Assembly (NCBI GenBank): GCA_019239415.1
Contig: JAFAZW010000062.1
Location: 1-64,000, forward strand
Direction of reading: 5' to 3'
DNA: 64,000 nt
From: Alphaproteobacteria bacterium
GTDB lineage: Bacteria > Pseudomonadota > Alphaproteobacteria > Sphingomonadales > Sphingomonadaceae
Both the position numbers and the translations under genes were made by a program. The notes below the pieces were generated by a model. It searched no databases. It was not told the origin of the DNA and worked only from the letters and a program-made list of their open reading frames with translations. Of this stretch, positions 1 through 7,470 are shown piece after piece (within the stretch, counting starts at the first letter, position 1; every line of letters begins with the position of its first letter).

Positions 1-13
1 GGCACGTCGCTCC

Positions 14-439
14 TCAGGGTTCGACGCCACCTTCCGCGCCGAGGATGCGCGGCTGCCGCACGTAGCCGAACGGCCCTTCGCCCCGCCAGGCGCGGCCGTC
101 CGGGTAGCGCAGCTCGATGCCGGCGAGCGCGTCCGGCTCGGCGAGGAGCATGTTGACGCCCATCACGACGTTGCCGAACTTCGCCGCCGCGGCCGCCGTC
201 AGGACGAAATGGGTGGTCGCGCCGCAGCGCGGGCAGAAGCGCACCTCGGCATTGGGCTGCACCTTGTCCGCCCGGCAATAGCCCTTGGTCTCACCCGCGA
301 CCGTCACCTCGGACGGCTGGAAATAGCCCCAGCGCGCGCCGGTCTTGCTGCACAGCGTGCAGTTGCAGGCGTGGATGAAGTCCGGCCGCTTGGCGAGCGT
401 GAGGCGGATGTCGCCGCAGAGGCAGGAGAGGGTCGGCAT
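14..439 (-). CDS. GFA/CENP-V family zinc-binding protein
   Basis: A 141-aa cytosolic protein of the GFA fold, related to glutathione-dependent formaldehyde-activating enzymes. The family's cysteine layout is visible: C6 and C8, then C25, C27 and C30, then C69 and C72 in FCPRCG. Family members bind zinc through these residues. Length is typical for a single-domain member. No neighbour points to formaldehyde metabolism, and most GFA-fold proteins have no demonstrated activity, so the substrate is unknown. The start is the ATG at 439; transcription runs away from the Crp/Fnr gene to its right. The fold is confident, the function is not. Confidence 0.85.
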   Translation of the reverse strand: MPTLSCLCGDIRLTLAKRPDFIHACNCTLCSKTGARWGYFQPSEVTVAGETKGYCRADKVQPNAEVRFCPRCGATTHFVLTAAAAAKFGNVVMGVNMLLAEPDALAGIELRYPDGRAWRGEGPFGYVRQPRILGAEGGVEP

Positions 440-504
440 CGGCCGCGGATATAACAGCTCGCTCGGCGCCGGACAGGCTTGCGCGTCGGCCGGCGCCGGG
501 TCAT

Positions 505-527
505 CCTCCCCGCCACGCGAGGGGAGG
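505..527. repeat. CCTCCCC/GGGGAGG palindrome
   Basis: Two perfectly complementary 7-nt arms (505-511 and 521-527) flank a 9-nt spacer. A similar C-rich/G-rich hairpin lies at 45750-45770, so this may belong to a dispersed intergenic repeat. It also places a GGGGAGGGG tract just ahead of the probable true start of the Crp/Fnr gene, where it could act as a ribosome binding site. Confidence 0.45.
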
Positions 528-651
528 GGCTCTGCTGGTCGAGGCGCAGGATCTCGAGGCGATAGGGACGGCGTTCGGTTGCGCCGGCGAGACGGCGGCG
601 CGGATCGGCGGGCGCGGACGGGTCCGTCACTATGCGCCGCGTGCCTCTCTC

Positions 652-1200
652 GTGCGGCAGGGCGACCGCTCGGCCACCGCCTTCCTGATCGTGCTCGGCC
701 GCGCCCATGCCCTGCTCTACGGCGCCGACGGGCAGCTGGTCCTGCTCCACGATTATGGGCCCGGCGATCTCTTCGGGGCGCTCGGGGACCCCGGCGGCGG
801 CGAGGAGGAGGCCGACGTCGTCGCCGTCGAAGCGGTGCGCGCCTTCCTGCTCGAGGCGGCGGCGCTGGTCGAGCTCGCGGAACGGCACGGGGCGATCGGC
901 CTCGCCTTGTCGCGGCTGCTGCTCAGGCGCCTGCGGGCGACCGCGGCCCGCGTGTACGAGCGCTCGGCTCTCTCCGCGCCGGGCCGGGTGGCCGCCGAGC
1001 TGCTGCGCCGCGCGCGGGCCGGGGACGGCATGGCCATTCGCCCCGCGCCCGTCATCGCGGAGCTGGCGCTCAAGGTCGGGACGACGCGGGAGACGGCGTC
1101 GCGGACGGTGAGCGCGCTCGAGCGGCGGGGAATCGTGCGGCGCGATGCCGGCGCGCTGGTCGTCGTGGCGCCGGGGCGGCTCGAGGCGGAGCTCGTCTAA
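652..1200 (+). CDS. Crp/Fnr family transcriptional regulator
   Basis: A cyclic-nucleotide-binding-fold regulator. The visible part has the beta-roll sensor (LLHDYGPGDLFGAL, residues about 31-44), a dimerisation helix, and a C-terminal winged helix-turn-helix (LKVGTTRETASRTVSALERRGIV, split here as LKVGTTRETASRT then VSALERRGIV, residues about 138-160). The GTG at 652 is the first canonical start in frame, but it falls inside the sensor domain. The frame stays open back to a stop at 400-402, and codons from about 541 encode a convincing Crp-like N-terminus (VRHYAPRASLVRQGD just before and across 652). The real start is probably a CTG at 532 or 535 behind a GGGGAGGGG tract. The 3' end overlaps the convergent SLOG gene by 4 bp. 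The ligand and regulon are unknown. Confidence 0.8.
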   Translation: MRQGDRSATAFLIVLGRAHALLYGADGQLVLLHDYGPGDLFGALGDPGGGEEEADVVAVEAVRAFLLEAAALVELAERHGAIGLALSRLLLRRLRATAARVYERSALSAPGRVAAELLRRARAGDGMAIRPAPVIAELALKVGTTRETASRTVSALERRGIVRRDAGALVVVAPGRLEAELV

Positions 1201-2732
1201 CCAGTCCACACCGCCATGATGGCGTAGAGCTCGACCGGTTCCTCTCCGGGCGCGGCGGCGAGCTCGCCGACCAGTTCGGTGCGCAGCCCCGTCTCGCCGG
1301 CGGCGGCGAGCGCGGCGGCGAAATCGGCGGTGACGCAGACGACGCCCGCCGGCGCCGACGCGGCCGCGCCGGCGGCGAGCGCGGCGGGGTCGCCGACGAT
1401 GCGCGGCGCGGCGGCGAAGGGATCCGCGATCGGATCGGCGATGCCGTAATGGCCGCCCACCGCCTCTTCCCGGGCGGCGAGCGCGAGCGCCGCGCGGGCC
1501 GCCTCGGCGGGCGCCGCATAAGCGAGCAGGATCTCGCGGCCGGTGAACCACGGACCGAGGCGCGGCGGGGGGCCGGCGGCGATCGAAGCAGCGGCGGCGG
1601 CGAGGCGCGCCTCGACCTCCGCTCCCGGCGCCACGGCGACGGCGAGGAGGGCGTGGCGCGCGTGCGGCGCCGGCATGAGCGGCGGCGCGGGGGCGGTCTC
1701 GCGCGGGGCGGCGAGGCGGCGCTCGCGCCACGGCCCCGCGGCCGGCGAGGGTCTTTCCTCCGGCGCCACCAGCAGCCGCACGGCCTCGCTTTCCAGCCGC
1801 CGGGCGTTGAGCGCCGCCGCGCCCATCGCCACCTCGTCGCCGAGCGCGACCATCTCGGCGTCGGGCGGCGCGGCGGCCGGGCGGACGGTGCGCACCGTCT
1901 CTGCCCTGGCGAGCAGCGCGTCATAGCGCCGCCGCCAGCCCCTGCCGAACGGATCGACCGACACCGCGGCGAACGCCTCCGGCCCGCCCGGCAGCACCGC
2001 ATGCAGTTCGGCCCCCCGCGCCACCAGCGCCTCGGCGACGATGATGTCGGCGCCGGCGGCGAGCGCCCCATAGCCGAAATGCACCTTCTCCTCGTCGAGG
2101 ATCGCGGCGATCCGGTCCTCGAGATGCGCCCTCCGCGCCACCCGCGCGTCGAACGACATATGGCCGGCGAAATGGAGCGAGCGCGGGGGGCGATGCGCGT
2201 CGAGCCAGGCGGCGTCGCGTCCCTGCTCGGCGAGGATGAGGGCGAATTGGCGGAGGGTCGAGGCATGGTCCTCCCAGGCCCGCGGGGCGAGCGCGACCGC
2301 CTCGGCGAGGGCGGCGCGGGCCTCCGCCTCGCGGTCGAGGAGGAGCAAGGCCTCGGCGCGGGTGGCAGCGAGCCAATAGGGAGTCTCGGGCTCGTCGGGA
2401 TTCGCCTCGAGGCTGGCCAGGACCTCACGGGCGTAAGCGGCGGCCTGGCCGGGCTCCCCGGCGAGGAGCGAGAGGGAGGCAGCGTTGATCAGGGGGTAGG
2501 TCCCGTCCGAGGCGGCCGCTGCGCGATACCAACGGACCGCCTCGCGCAACGCAGCCCTCCGCTGCGATCCCGACAGGGCAAGCGCGCTGTCCTTCAGCAG
2601 TCGTCCCTTCAGTAACAGTTCCGCCGCCTGAGTGGACGCGGGCAGGGAATCAAGGATGCGTCTCGCCTGTGCGTTCGCCCCGGCGCGGGTCAGGGCAAGG
2701 ACCTTCGGCAGCGACTCGGATGTGCCGCTCAA
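1197..2732 (-). CDS. TPR-SLOG protein with degenerate nucleotide cyclase domain
   Basis: About 511 aa in three parts. Residues about 20-180 are alpha-solenoid with TPR-like helices. Residues about 185-300 form a SLOG/LOG-like Rossmann domain, shown by LHFAGHMSF and GALAAGADIIVAEAL, a fold that binds or processes nucleotide-derived ligands. Residues about 358-511 follow the outline of a class III adenylate/guanylate cyclase (a GGHYGIADP-like H-G strand, an IVGDP turn, GVVCVTADF, ELYAIM at the end), but the metal-binding Asp residues are absent (RHALLAVAV where the first Asp should be), so it looks catalytically dead. Start: I chose the TTG at 2732, which follows GGAGGG by 7 nt and overlaps the stop of a 14-codon leader ORF. 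An ATG at 2798 is in frame but lies within the upstream gene. Last gene of the TIR operon; a signalling or defence role is inferred. Confidence 0.75.
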   Translation of the reverse strand: MSGTSESLPKVLALTRAGANAQARRILDSLPASTQAAELLLKGRLLKDSALALSGSQRRAALREAVRWYRAAAASDGTYPLINAASLSLLAGEPGQAAAYAREVLASLEANPDEPETPYWLAATRAEALLLLDREAEARAALAEAVALAPRAWEDHASTLRQFALILAEQGRDAAWLDAHRPPRSLHFAGHMSFDARVARRAHLEDRIAAILDEEKVHFGYGALAAGADIIVAEALVARGAELHAVLPGGPEAFAAVSVDPFGRGWRRRYDALLARAETVRTVRPAAAPPDAEMVALGDEVAMGAAALNARRLESEAVRLLVAPEERPSPAAGPWRERRLAAPRETAPAPPLMPAPHARHALLAVAVAPGAEVEARLAAAAASIAAGPPPRLGPWFTGREILLAYAAPAEAARAALALAAREEAVGGHYGIADPIADPFAAAPRIVGDPAALAAGAAASAPAGVVCVTADFAAALAAAGETGLRTELVGELAAAPGEEPVELYAIMAVWTG

Positions 2733-2769
2733 GTCAGGGCCCTCCCAACACGGGCGCTTCCGACATCGC

Positions 2770-3414
2770 TCATGTATGGCCGCCGGGGTAGCCAACATCG
2801 GGATCGAATACGAAAGGAATCAGCCGTAGGTCACCGTTGGCGGCCCGCTGTCTCAGGTTTAAGTAGATATTGAAAGCTGTTCTGGGTTGCGGGCGGTTTT
2901 GGTCCTGGAGGTCGCTTTCACAGTCTGCCGCGAAAGCTGTCACTTGGCAATATGCGTGGAGGTCCGGTCTTTCTGCTACCGTCGTGGTACGGAGGATTGG
3001 ATCGTCCACCCACGCGCACCGCCCGTATGTGTAATATCTCTCTCTGCCATCCGCTATCGTAACGGCATCCAGACCCTCGCTGGCAAACTGCAGATTGGCA
3101 TCCGCTATGACTATAACGATATAAATATTCTCGTTGCTCCTAATTGAGAGGCTCGTCGTGTCAGGAGTTGGGTCAGGTTCCTGCATTGGCTCCCATGGAA
3201 TGTGGATTACGTTCAAGGCCATATTTCTAAGGTAATCCTCGATGGTTACACCTTGATCCATATCGAAAATGTACTTGCCGGTGTAGCCAACGACCGTATC
3301 TCCGGCAGGGTCGCTCCAAAGGTCGAGTCTAAACGCCGCAATCTTGCGCGGCGTGCGGACGGGATTCTTGTCAAGTGCATGGGTTGCACGAGCCAACACG
3401 GTGCGGACGTTCAT
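2770..3414 (-). CDS. Unrecognised protein in TIR operon
   Basis: A 214-aa protein that I do not recognise. No signal peptide or membrane segment is evident. The N-terminal half has alternating charged and hydrophobic strands (TVVGYTGKYIFDMDQGVTIE). A central strand NENIYIVIVIADANLQF and a C-terminal PFVFDPDVGYPGG suggest a compact alpha/beta or beta fold. The start is the ATG at 3414: it overlaps the TIR gene stop as ATGA and has AAAGGAG just upstream, whereas the in-frame start at 3462 lies inside the TIR gene. The base composition (about 50-55% G+C) is far below its neighbours, a sign of transfer. Its position between a TIR protein and a SLOG protein suggests a partner or effector of the same system. 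Function unknown. Confidence 0.75.
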   Translation of the reverse strand: MNVRTVLARATHALDKNPVRTPRKIAAFRLDLWSDPAGDTVVGYTGKYIFDMDQGVTIEDYLRNMALNVIHIPWEPMQEPDPTPDTTSLSIRSNENIYIVIVIADANLQFASEGLDAVTIADGRERYYTYGRCAWVDDPILRTTTVAERPDLHAYCQVTAFAADCESDLQDQNRPQPRTAFNIYLNLRQRAANGDLRLIPFVFDPDVGYPGGHT

Positions 3415-4985
3415 TTCGATTCTCCTTTGCCTGATGGCGTATTCGCAATCCGGGTCTGCCACGCGCGCCAGCGTCGATTGGCGGGGTCGAGGGCAGTCAG
3501 GTGGTCGGCGAGGATTTGCGCCTGCTTTCGGTAGGTCTCGCCCTCCGCGGCCCTTCCGTTGGCCGAAAGGAACTCAGCGGTCGTCATGAGCGCACGCATC
3601 AGTTGATCCTGGACGTCGGCCTCGCCCGGATAGCGATCCCCTAGCCGCTGAAGCTCGCCAAGGTAGGCGCGTTGCGAGGCTTCGGCGCGAGCAATGTTGC
3701 CGACGCCGGCCCACGCGGCGGAGGCCCAGGCGTAGCGGTTCGCGACATCCTGAACCGGCTTGCGCTCGCGAGGACGAAGGCGCCGAACCCGCTCCATGTC
3801 GGCGAGCGAACGAAGGCATTGCGGCAGCGCCGCGCGCGGCGCCTTGCGAGCGAGATAGAGCGTGCAGAGATTGCCCTCTGCATATGCGAGCTCCCGCACC
3901 CAATCCGCCTTGGCGGCGTCGAGCGCGGTGAGCCGCTTCGCAAGGCGCTCGTAGCCGAGCCAATGAAGGCCCGCGCGGGCCCAGTCGTCTTTCAGATAGC
4001 CGGCATAGCCGACCCAATATTCGCTCTGCGCGTGCGCGTAGATCCGCTGCGGATCGCGCGGCTCCGCTCCGAGGAGCGCGGACGTCGTCCGATAAGCCTC
4101 GGCGGCATCGGCCTCGAGCTGATCGGGGCGACCGAGCTGATCGTCGTCTTCCGCCATGGTCTGCAGGATGCGGGCGCGCCGCTCCAGCGCGTCCGCGTCC
4201 AGTTTGGCCAAGTCCTGCCGATGATAATGGTCGAGCGCCCGGCCGTTGACCGCCTGCATGGCGTCGAGCCGGCCCACCCCCTTCAGCCTGTCGCGCAGAT
4301 CCGTCAGCATGAACTCGACAAGTCCTTCCGCTTCGGCCCGCTGGCGCTGCGCCTCGCGGCGCGCCTGGAGGGCAACGAGGGTCAACACGGCCATCGCTAC
4401 GACCGCCGCCAACGCCACACCCGTGACGGCCGTCACGCGGCGCAATCTTCGTTGCGCGTCGCGCTGGACGAGGGCGTCGAGGCCGACGCCGGAGAGGCCG
4501 GCGACGAGCTTCAGGAAGCCGAGCCGGCGGCCGTCGCGGCCGGGCCGCAGGTCGGCGGCGAGCGGCTCGACGCCGCCGGCGCAGAGCGGCGGCGGGAAGG
4601 CCTCGGCGGGCTCGCCCTCCAGGATCGCGGCGATGATCGGGCGGCCGGGGTGGAGGGCGCGGAAGGTCTCGATCTCCTTCCCCACCCACGGCGAGGCCGC
4701 GGCGGCGGGCGAGCAGAGGATGACGAGCGTGTCGGAGACGGCGAGGGCGGCGCGGACGCGTTCGCTGAGGTCGTCGGCGGCGGGAAGCTCCTCGCGGTCG
4801 CGGAAGATCGGCGTCAGGCGCGCCGGCACCGGCCCGCGCTCGCCTTCGCCGCCGACCAGCCGGCGCGGCAGGCGATAGGATTCGAGCCGGCGGTGGAGCG
4901 CGCGCGCGGCGGCGGCGTCCCTGTGGCTGTAACTCAGGAAGGCGACGTAGCGCCTCTCCGGTGCACGCGCGTCCGACCCGGCCAT
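3411..4985 (-). CDS. TIR domain transmembrane protein with TPR-like C-terminus
   Basis: A 524-aa protein. Residues about 11-150 are a bacterial TIR domain (VAFLSYSHRD at 14-23, IFRDREELPAADDL at 60-73, SPWVGKEIETF at 98-108). E104 sits where TIR NADases carry their catalytic Glu, so NAD+ cleavage or NAD-derived signalling is possible but unproven. One hydrophobic helix at about residues 185-207 should anchor it in the inner membrane, followed by a basic stretch. Residues about 215-520 are helical TPR-like repeats. The start is the ATG at 4985 behind a GGGGGGTG tract; a GTG at 4991 is also in frame. It is the first gene of a coupled operon with the unknown protein and the TPR-SLOG protein, and is divergent from the aminotransferase gene. 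Confidence 0.85.
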   Translation of the reverse strand: MAGSDARAPERRYVAFLSYSHRDAAAARALHRRLESYRLPRRLVGGEGERGPVPARLTPIFRDREELPAADDLSERVRAALAVSDTLVILCSPAAAASPWVGKEIETFRALHPGRPIIAAILEGEPAEAFPPPLCAGGVEPLAADLRPGRDGRRLGFLKLVAGLSGVGLDALVQRDAQRRLRRVTAVTGVALAAVVAMAVLTLVALQARREAQRQRAEAEGLVEFMLTDLRDRLKGVGRLDAMQAVNGRALDHYHRQDLAKLDADALERRARILQTMAEDDDQLGRPDQLEADAAEAYRTTSALLGAEPRDPQRIYAHAQSEYWVGYAGYLKDDWARAGLHWLGYERLAKRLTALDAAKADWVRELAYAEGNLCTLYLARKAPRAALPQCLRSLADMERVRRLRPRERKPVQDVANRYAWASAAWAGVGNIARAEASQRAYLGELQRLGDRYPGEADVQDQLMRALMTTAEFLSANGRAAEGETYRKQAQILADHLTALDPANRRWRAWQTRIANTPSGKGESK

Positions 4986-5089
4986 CCGCACCCCCCTGCG
5001 GCCCAGAAGCGGCGAGTGTAGCCCATTGCCTCGAAAGGGGAAGCGGGTTCGTCGCGCGGGGCCGGCGGAGAGGGGCGGGGGCGGCGAAG

Positions 5090-5118
5090 TTGACGCTCTC
5101 GCGGCCCGGTCCTATCCG
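5090..5118 (+). promoter_or_regulatory. Candidate sigma-70-type promoter of aminotransferase gene
   Basis: TTGACG at 5090-5095 and TATCCG at 5113-5118 are separated by 17 nt, a reasonable housekeeping promoter for a high-GC alphaproteobacterium. It would give a very short leader ahead of AAGGAGAG and the GTG start at 5141. Seen by eye only. Confidence 0.4.
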
Positions 5119-5140
5119 CCGCGTCGCGAAGGAGAGGCGT

Positions 5141-6031
5141 GTGAGCGAGCGGCGGGACTATGACGACCGGGACGGGTTCATCTGGTTCGACGGCAAGCTC
5201 GTGCCGTGGCGCGAGGCCAACATCCACGTTCTTACCCACGCCCTCCATTATGCCTCCTCGGTGTTCGAGGGGCAGCGCATCTACGGCGGCGAGGTGTTCC
5301 GCCTCACCGATCACAGCCGCCGGCTCAAGCGCTCGGCCGCCCTGCTCGGCATGGAGCTGCCGTGGAGCGTCGAGGAGATCGACGCCGCCTGCCGCGAGGT
5401 GGTCGCGGCGAACGGCATGGATGACGGCTACATGCGCCCGCTCGCGTGGCGGGGCTCGGAGCAGATGGGCGTGACCGCGCTCGACGTCCCCGCCCACCTC
5501 GCGATCGCCTGCTGGCCGTGGGGCGCCTATTTCGGCGAGGAGGCGATCCTGAAGGGGCTGCGGCTCGACATCTCGCCGTGGCGGCGGCCGGCACCCTACA
5601 CGGCCCCGACCGAATCGAAGGCGTCGGGCCTCTACATGATCTGCACGCTCGCCCGGCTGGAGGCGGAGCGGAAGGGCTATGACGACGCGCTGATGTTCGA
5701 CTGGCGGGGGCAGGTGGCGGAGGGCACCGGCGCCAACGTCTTCTTCGTCAAGGACGGCGCGCTCCACACGCCCACGCCGGACTGCTTCCTGAACGGCATC
5801 ACCCGCCAGACCGTGATGGACCTCGCCCGCCGCCGCGGCATCGAGGTGGTCGAGCGGGCGATCTGGCCCGAGGAGCTCGAGGGGTTCGAGCAATGCTTCC
5901 TGACCGGCTCGGCGGCCGAAGTGACCCCGGTCAACGCGGTCGGCCCTTGGCGGTTCGAAGTGGGCGACCTCACCCGCCAGTTGCGCAAGGACTATCTCGA
6001 CCTCGTCAACCGCCGGCTGGCGAACGACTAG
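5141..6031 (+). CDS. ilvE: Branched-chain amino acid aminotransferase (class IV, PLP)
   Basis: A 296-aa fold-type IV PLP enzyme, the usual length for IlvE. It transfers the amino group between glutamate and branched-chain 2-oxo acids in the last step of Val, Leu and Ile synthesis, in the cytosol. Family signatures: FEGQRIYGGEVFRLTDH near the N-terminus, the PLP lysine K160 in ESKASGLYM, and GYDDALMFDWRGQVAEGTG followed by NVFFVKDG. The start is the GTG at 5141, preceded by AAGGAGAG; the open frame extends upstream to 4961 but is non-coding in character. A D-amino acid or aminodeoxychorismate lyase-type specificity cannot be excluded from sequence alone, but the KASG motif and length favour branched-chain specificity. 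Confidence 0.9.
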   Translation: MSERRDYDDRDGFIWFDGKLVPWREANIHVLTHALHYASSVFEGQRIYGGEVFRLTDHSRRLKRSAALLGMELPWSVEEIDAACREVVAANGMDDGYMRPLAWRGSEQMGVTALDVPAHLAIACWPWGAYFGEEAILKGLRLDISPWRRPAPYTAPTESKASGLYMICTLARLEAERKGYDDALMFDWRGQVAEGTGANVFFVKDGALHTPTPDCFLNGITRQTVMDLARRRGIEVVERAIWPEELEGFEQCFLTGSAAEVTPVNAVGPWRFEVGDLTRQLRKDYLDLVNRRLAND

Positions 6032-6151
6032 AGCCTGATCGTCCGAGGTCGAAGCGCTTCGCGCTTCGGCCGATGGCGTGAATCAGGCTCTCCATTCATA
6101 AGCGAGACCAGATTCACGTTTCAGGCAGTTCAGCCTGAAAGATCTTGGTCT
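6030..6151. repeat. Two adjacent hairpin-forming inverted repeats
   Basis: First element: AGAGCCTGAT (6030-6039) pairs with ATCAGGCTCT (6082-6091), with an inner GAAGCGC/GCGCTTC stem. Second element: AGACCA (6105-6110) pairs with TGGTCT (6146-6151) around a perfect 8-bp stem, TTTCAGGC/GCCTGAAA, with loop AGTTCA. CGTGAATC in the first is complementary to GATTCACG in the second, so the two could also pair with each other. There is no U-tract, so a REP-like intergenic repeat is more likely than a terminator. The first arm overlaps the aminotransferase stop codon. Confidence 0.55.
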
Positions 6152-6198
6152 AGCCCTTTCGCAGCGCGCGGCGACCGCTATAAGCCGCCCGCGCCTGC

Positions 6199-6273
6199 TG
6201 GGGCGTCGCCAAGTGGTAAGGCACCGGTTTTTGGTACCGGCATTCGCAGGTTCGAATCCTGCCGCCCCAGCCA
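6199..6273 (+). tRNA. tRNA-Gln (anticodon UUG)
   Basis: A cloverleaf folds: acceptor stem TGGGGCG/CGCCCCA, anticodon stem CCGGT/ACCGG with the 7-nt loop TTTTGGT that presents TTG, and a T arm containing GGTTCGAATCC. CCA is encoded at 6271-6273. It closely resembles the E. coli tRNA-Gln sequence. A TATAAG at 6179-6184 is a plausible -10 element. Confidence 0.95.
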
Positions 6274-6376
6274 GTTTTCCTGCTCATTGCAGAACTCGAT
6301 CCGCAGGCGGCTGGTCAGCCGGAGCTCGGCGGCAGACGGTGGATCCTTGCACCCGGGCAGGCGGGGGGCTAGTTGG

Positions 6377-6390
6377 TGTAACCGGTTACA
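6377..6390. promoter_or_regulatory. Palindromic LacI-type operator
   Basis: A perfect 14-bp palindrome, TGTAACCGGTTACA, with the central CG step typical of LacI-family operators. It lies 12 bp ahead of the LacI-family gene start, so autoregulation and control of the downstream receptor and glycosidase genes is the natural reading. Confidence 0.7.
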
Positions 6391-6402
6391 TCAGGAGCGC
6401 TG

Positions 6403-7470
6403 GTGCAGGAAGCTGCGCGGAGGTCGGGCATCGAACGCCGCAGGGTGACGATCCGGGACGTCGGACGCGCCGCGGGCGTCTCGGTGGCGACGGTCTCGCG
6501 CGCGCTGAACGGCAGCGAGAGCGTGACCCTCGAGACTCGCGCCCGCGTGCAGCGCGTGGCGAAGGAGCTGGATTTCGTGCCGCACGCCGGCGCGCAATCG
6601 CTTTCGCTGCAAAGGACCGACACGATCGGAGTCATCCTTCCGGATCTCCACGGCGAGTATTTTTCCGAGCTCATCCGCGGGCTGGATCTGGGCGCGCGCA
6701 ATTGCCGGCGAAACCTGCTCCTCTCCGCTTCGCACGGCGACATTTCGGAAGCGATCGGGGCGCTGCGCACGATGCGCAGCCGCGTCGACGGTCTCGTCGT
6801 CATGTCGCCCTTCACCGACGGCGATCTCCTGGTCGACGCGGTCAACGGCGCGGTTCCGCTGGTCCTGCTGTCGACGCGCGCGAGCGCGGGTGCGGATGCA
6901 GCGTTCGGCGTCGACAATCGCGCCGGCGCCGCGGCCGTCACCCGCCACTTGCTCGACGAGGGGCATCGGCCGATCGCCTTCATCGGCGGACCCGCCGACA
7001 ATCTCGATGCGCAGGAGCGACTGCGCGGCTTTCGTGAGGCGCACGTCGAGGCAAGGGTGAAGCCGGGACCGGTACTGCGGGGCAATTTTCGCGAGGAATC
7101 GGGCTTCAGCGCCGGGCTGCTGCTCCTTCAGAAAAGGCTTCCGGATGCGGTCTTCGCCGCCAACGATGCGATGGCGCTCGGCTGCCTGCAGGCGTTGCGC
7201 GAGGCCGGGGTGCGCATTCCAGAGGATGTCGCGCTCGCCGGCTTCGACGATATTCCGCTGGCGCGGTTCCTCGACCCGCCGCTGACCACGGCCGGGGTTC
7301 GGATTGCCGAGATCGGCAGGCAGGCGGTCGAGTGCTGCGTTGGCCTGGGCGAAGGCAGAGCAACGGCTCCGACCCAGAACCTCTTCGCGCCGACGCTCGT
7401 CGTCCGCGCCTCATCGCTCAACAGAAGGAGGGCGGGCCCGCCGCCTTCTCCAACAGGAGGGACGACATGA
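6403..7470 (+). CDS. LacI family transcriptional regulator of the glucan locus
   Basis: A 355-aa regulator. The LacI headpiece is at residues about 14-65 (VTIRDVGRAAGVSVATVSRA), followed by the hinge and a periplasmic-binding-protein-like effector domain (IGVILPDLHGEYFSELIRG; later DAVFAANDAMALGCLQAL and DVALAGFDDIPLA). It probably senses a sugar or glucooligosaccharide inside the cell. The GTG start at 6403 has AGGAGC upstream and sits just after the palindromic operator. The stop overlaps the receptor gene start as ATGA, so regulator and receptor are co-transcribed, an arrangement that suggests autoregulation of the whole locus. Confidence 0.9.
   Translation: MQEAARRSGIERRRVTIRDVGRAAGVSVATVSRALNGSESVTLETRARVQRVAKELDFVPHAGAQSLSLQRTDTIGVILPDLHGEYFSELIRGLDLGARNCRRNLLLSASHGDISEAIGALRTMRSRVDGLVVMSPFTDGDLLVDAVNGAVPLVLLSTRASAGADAAFGVDNRAGAAAVTRHLLDEGHRPIAFIGGPADNLDAQERLRGFREAHVEARVKPGPVLRGNFREESGFSAGLLLLQKRLPDAVFAANDAMALGCLQALREAGVRIPEDVALAGFDDIPLARFLDPPLTTAGVRIAEIGRQAVECCVGLGEGRATAPTQNLFAPTLVVRASSLNRRRAGPPPSPTGGTT

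Noticed and set aside
2733-2798. ATG start at 2798 for the TPR-SLOG gene
   Set aside because: It lies inside the upstream gene, has no ribosome site, and the extra residues look non-coding; the TTG at 2732 has GGAGGG.
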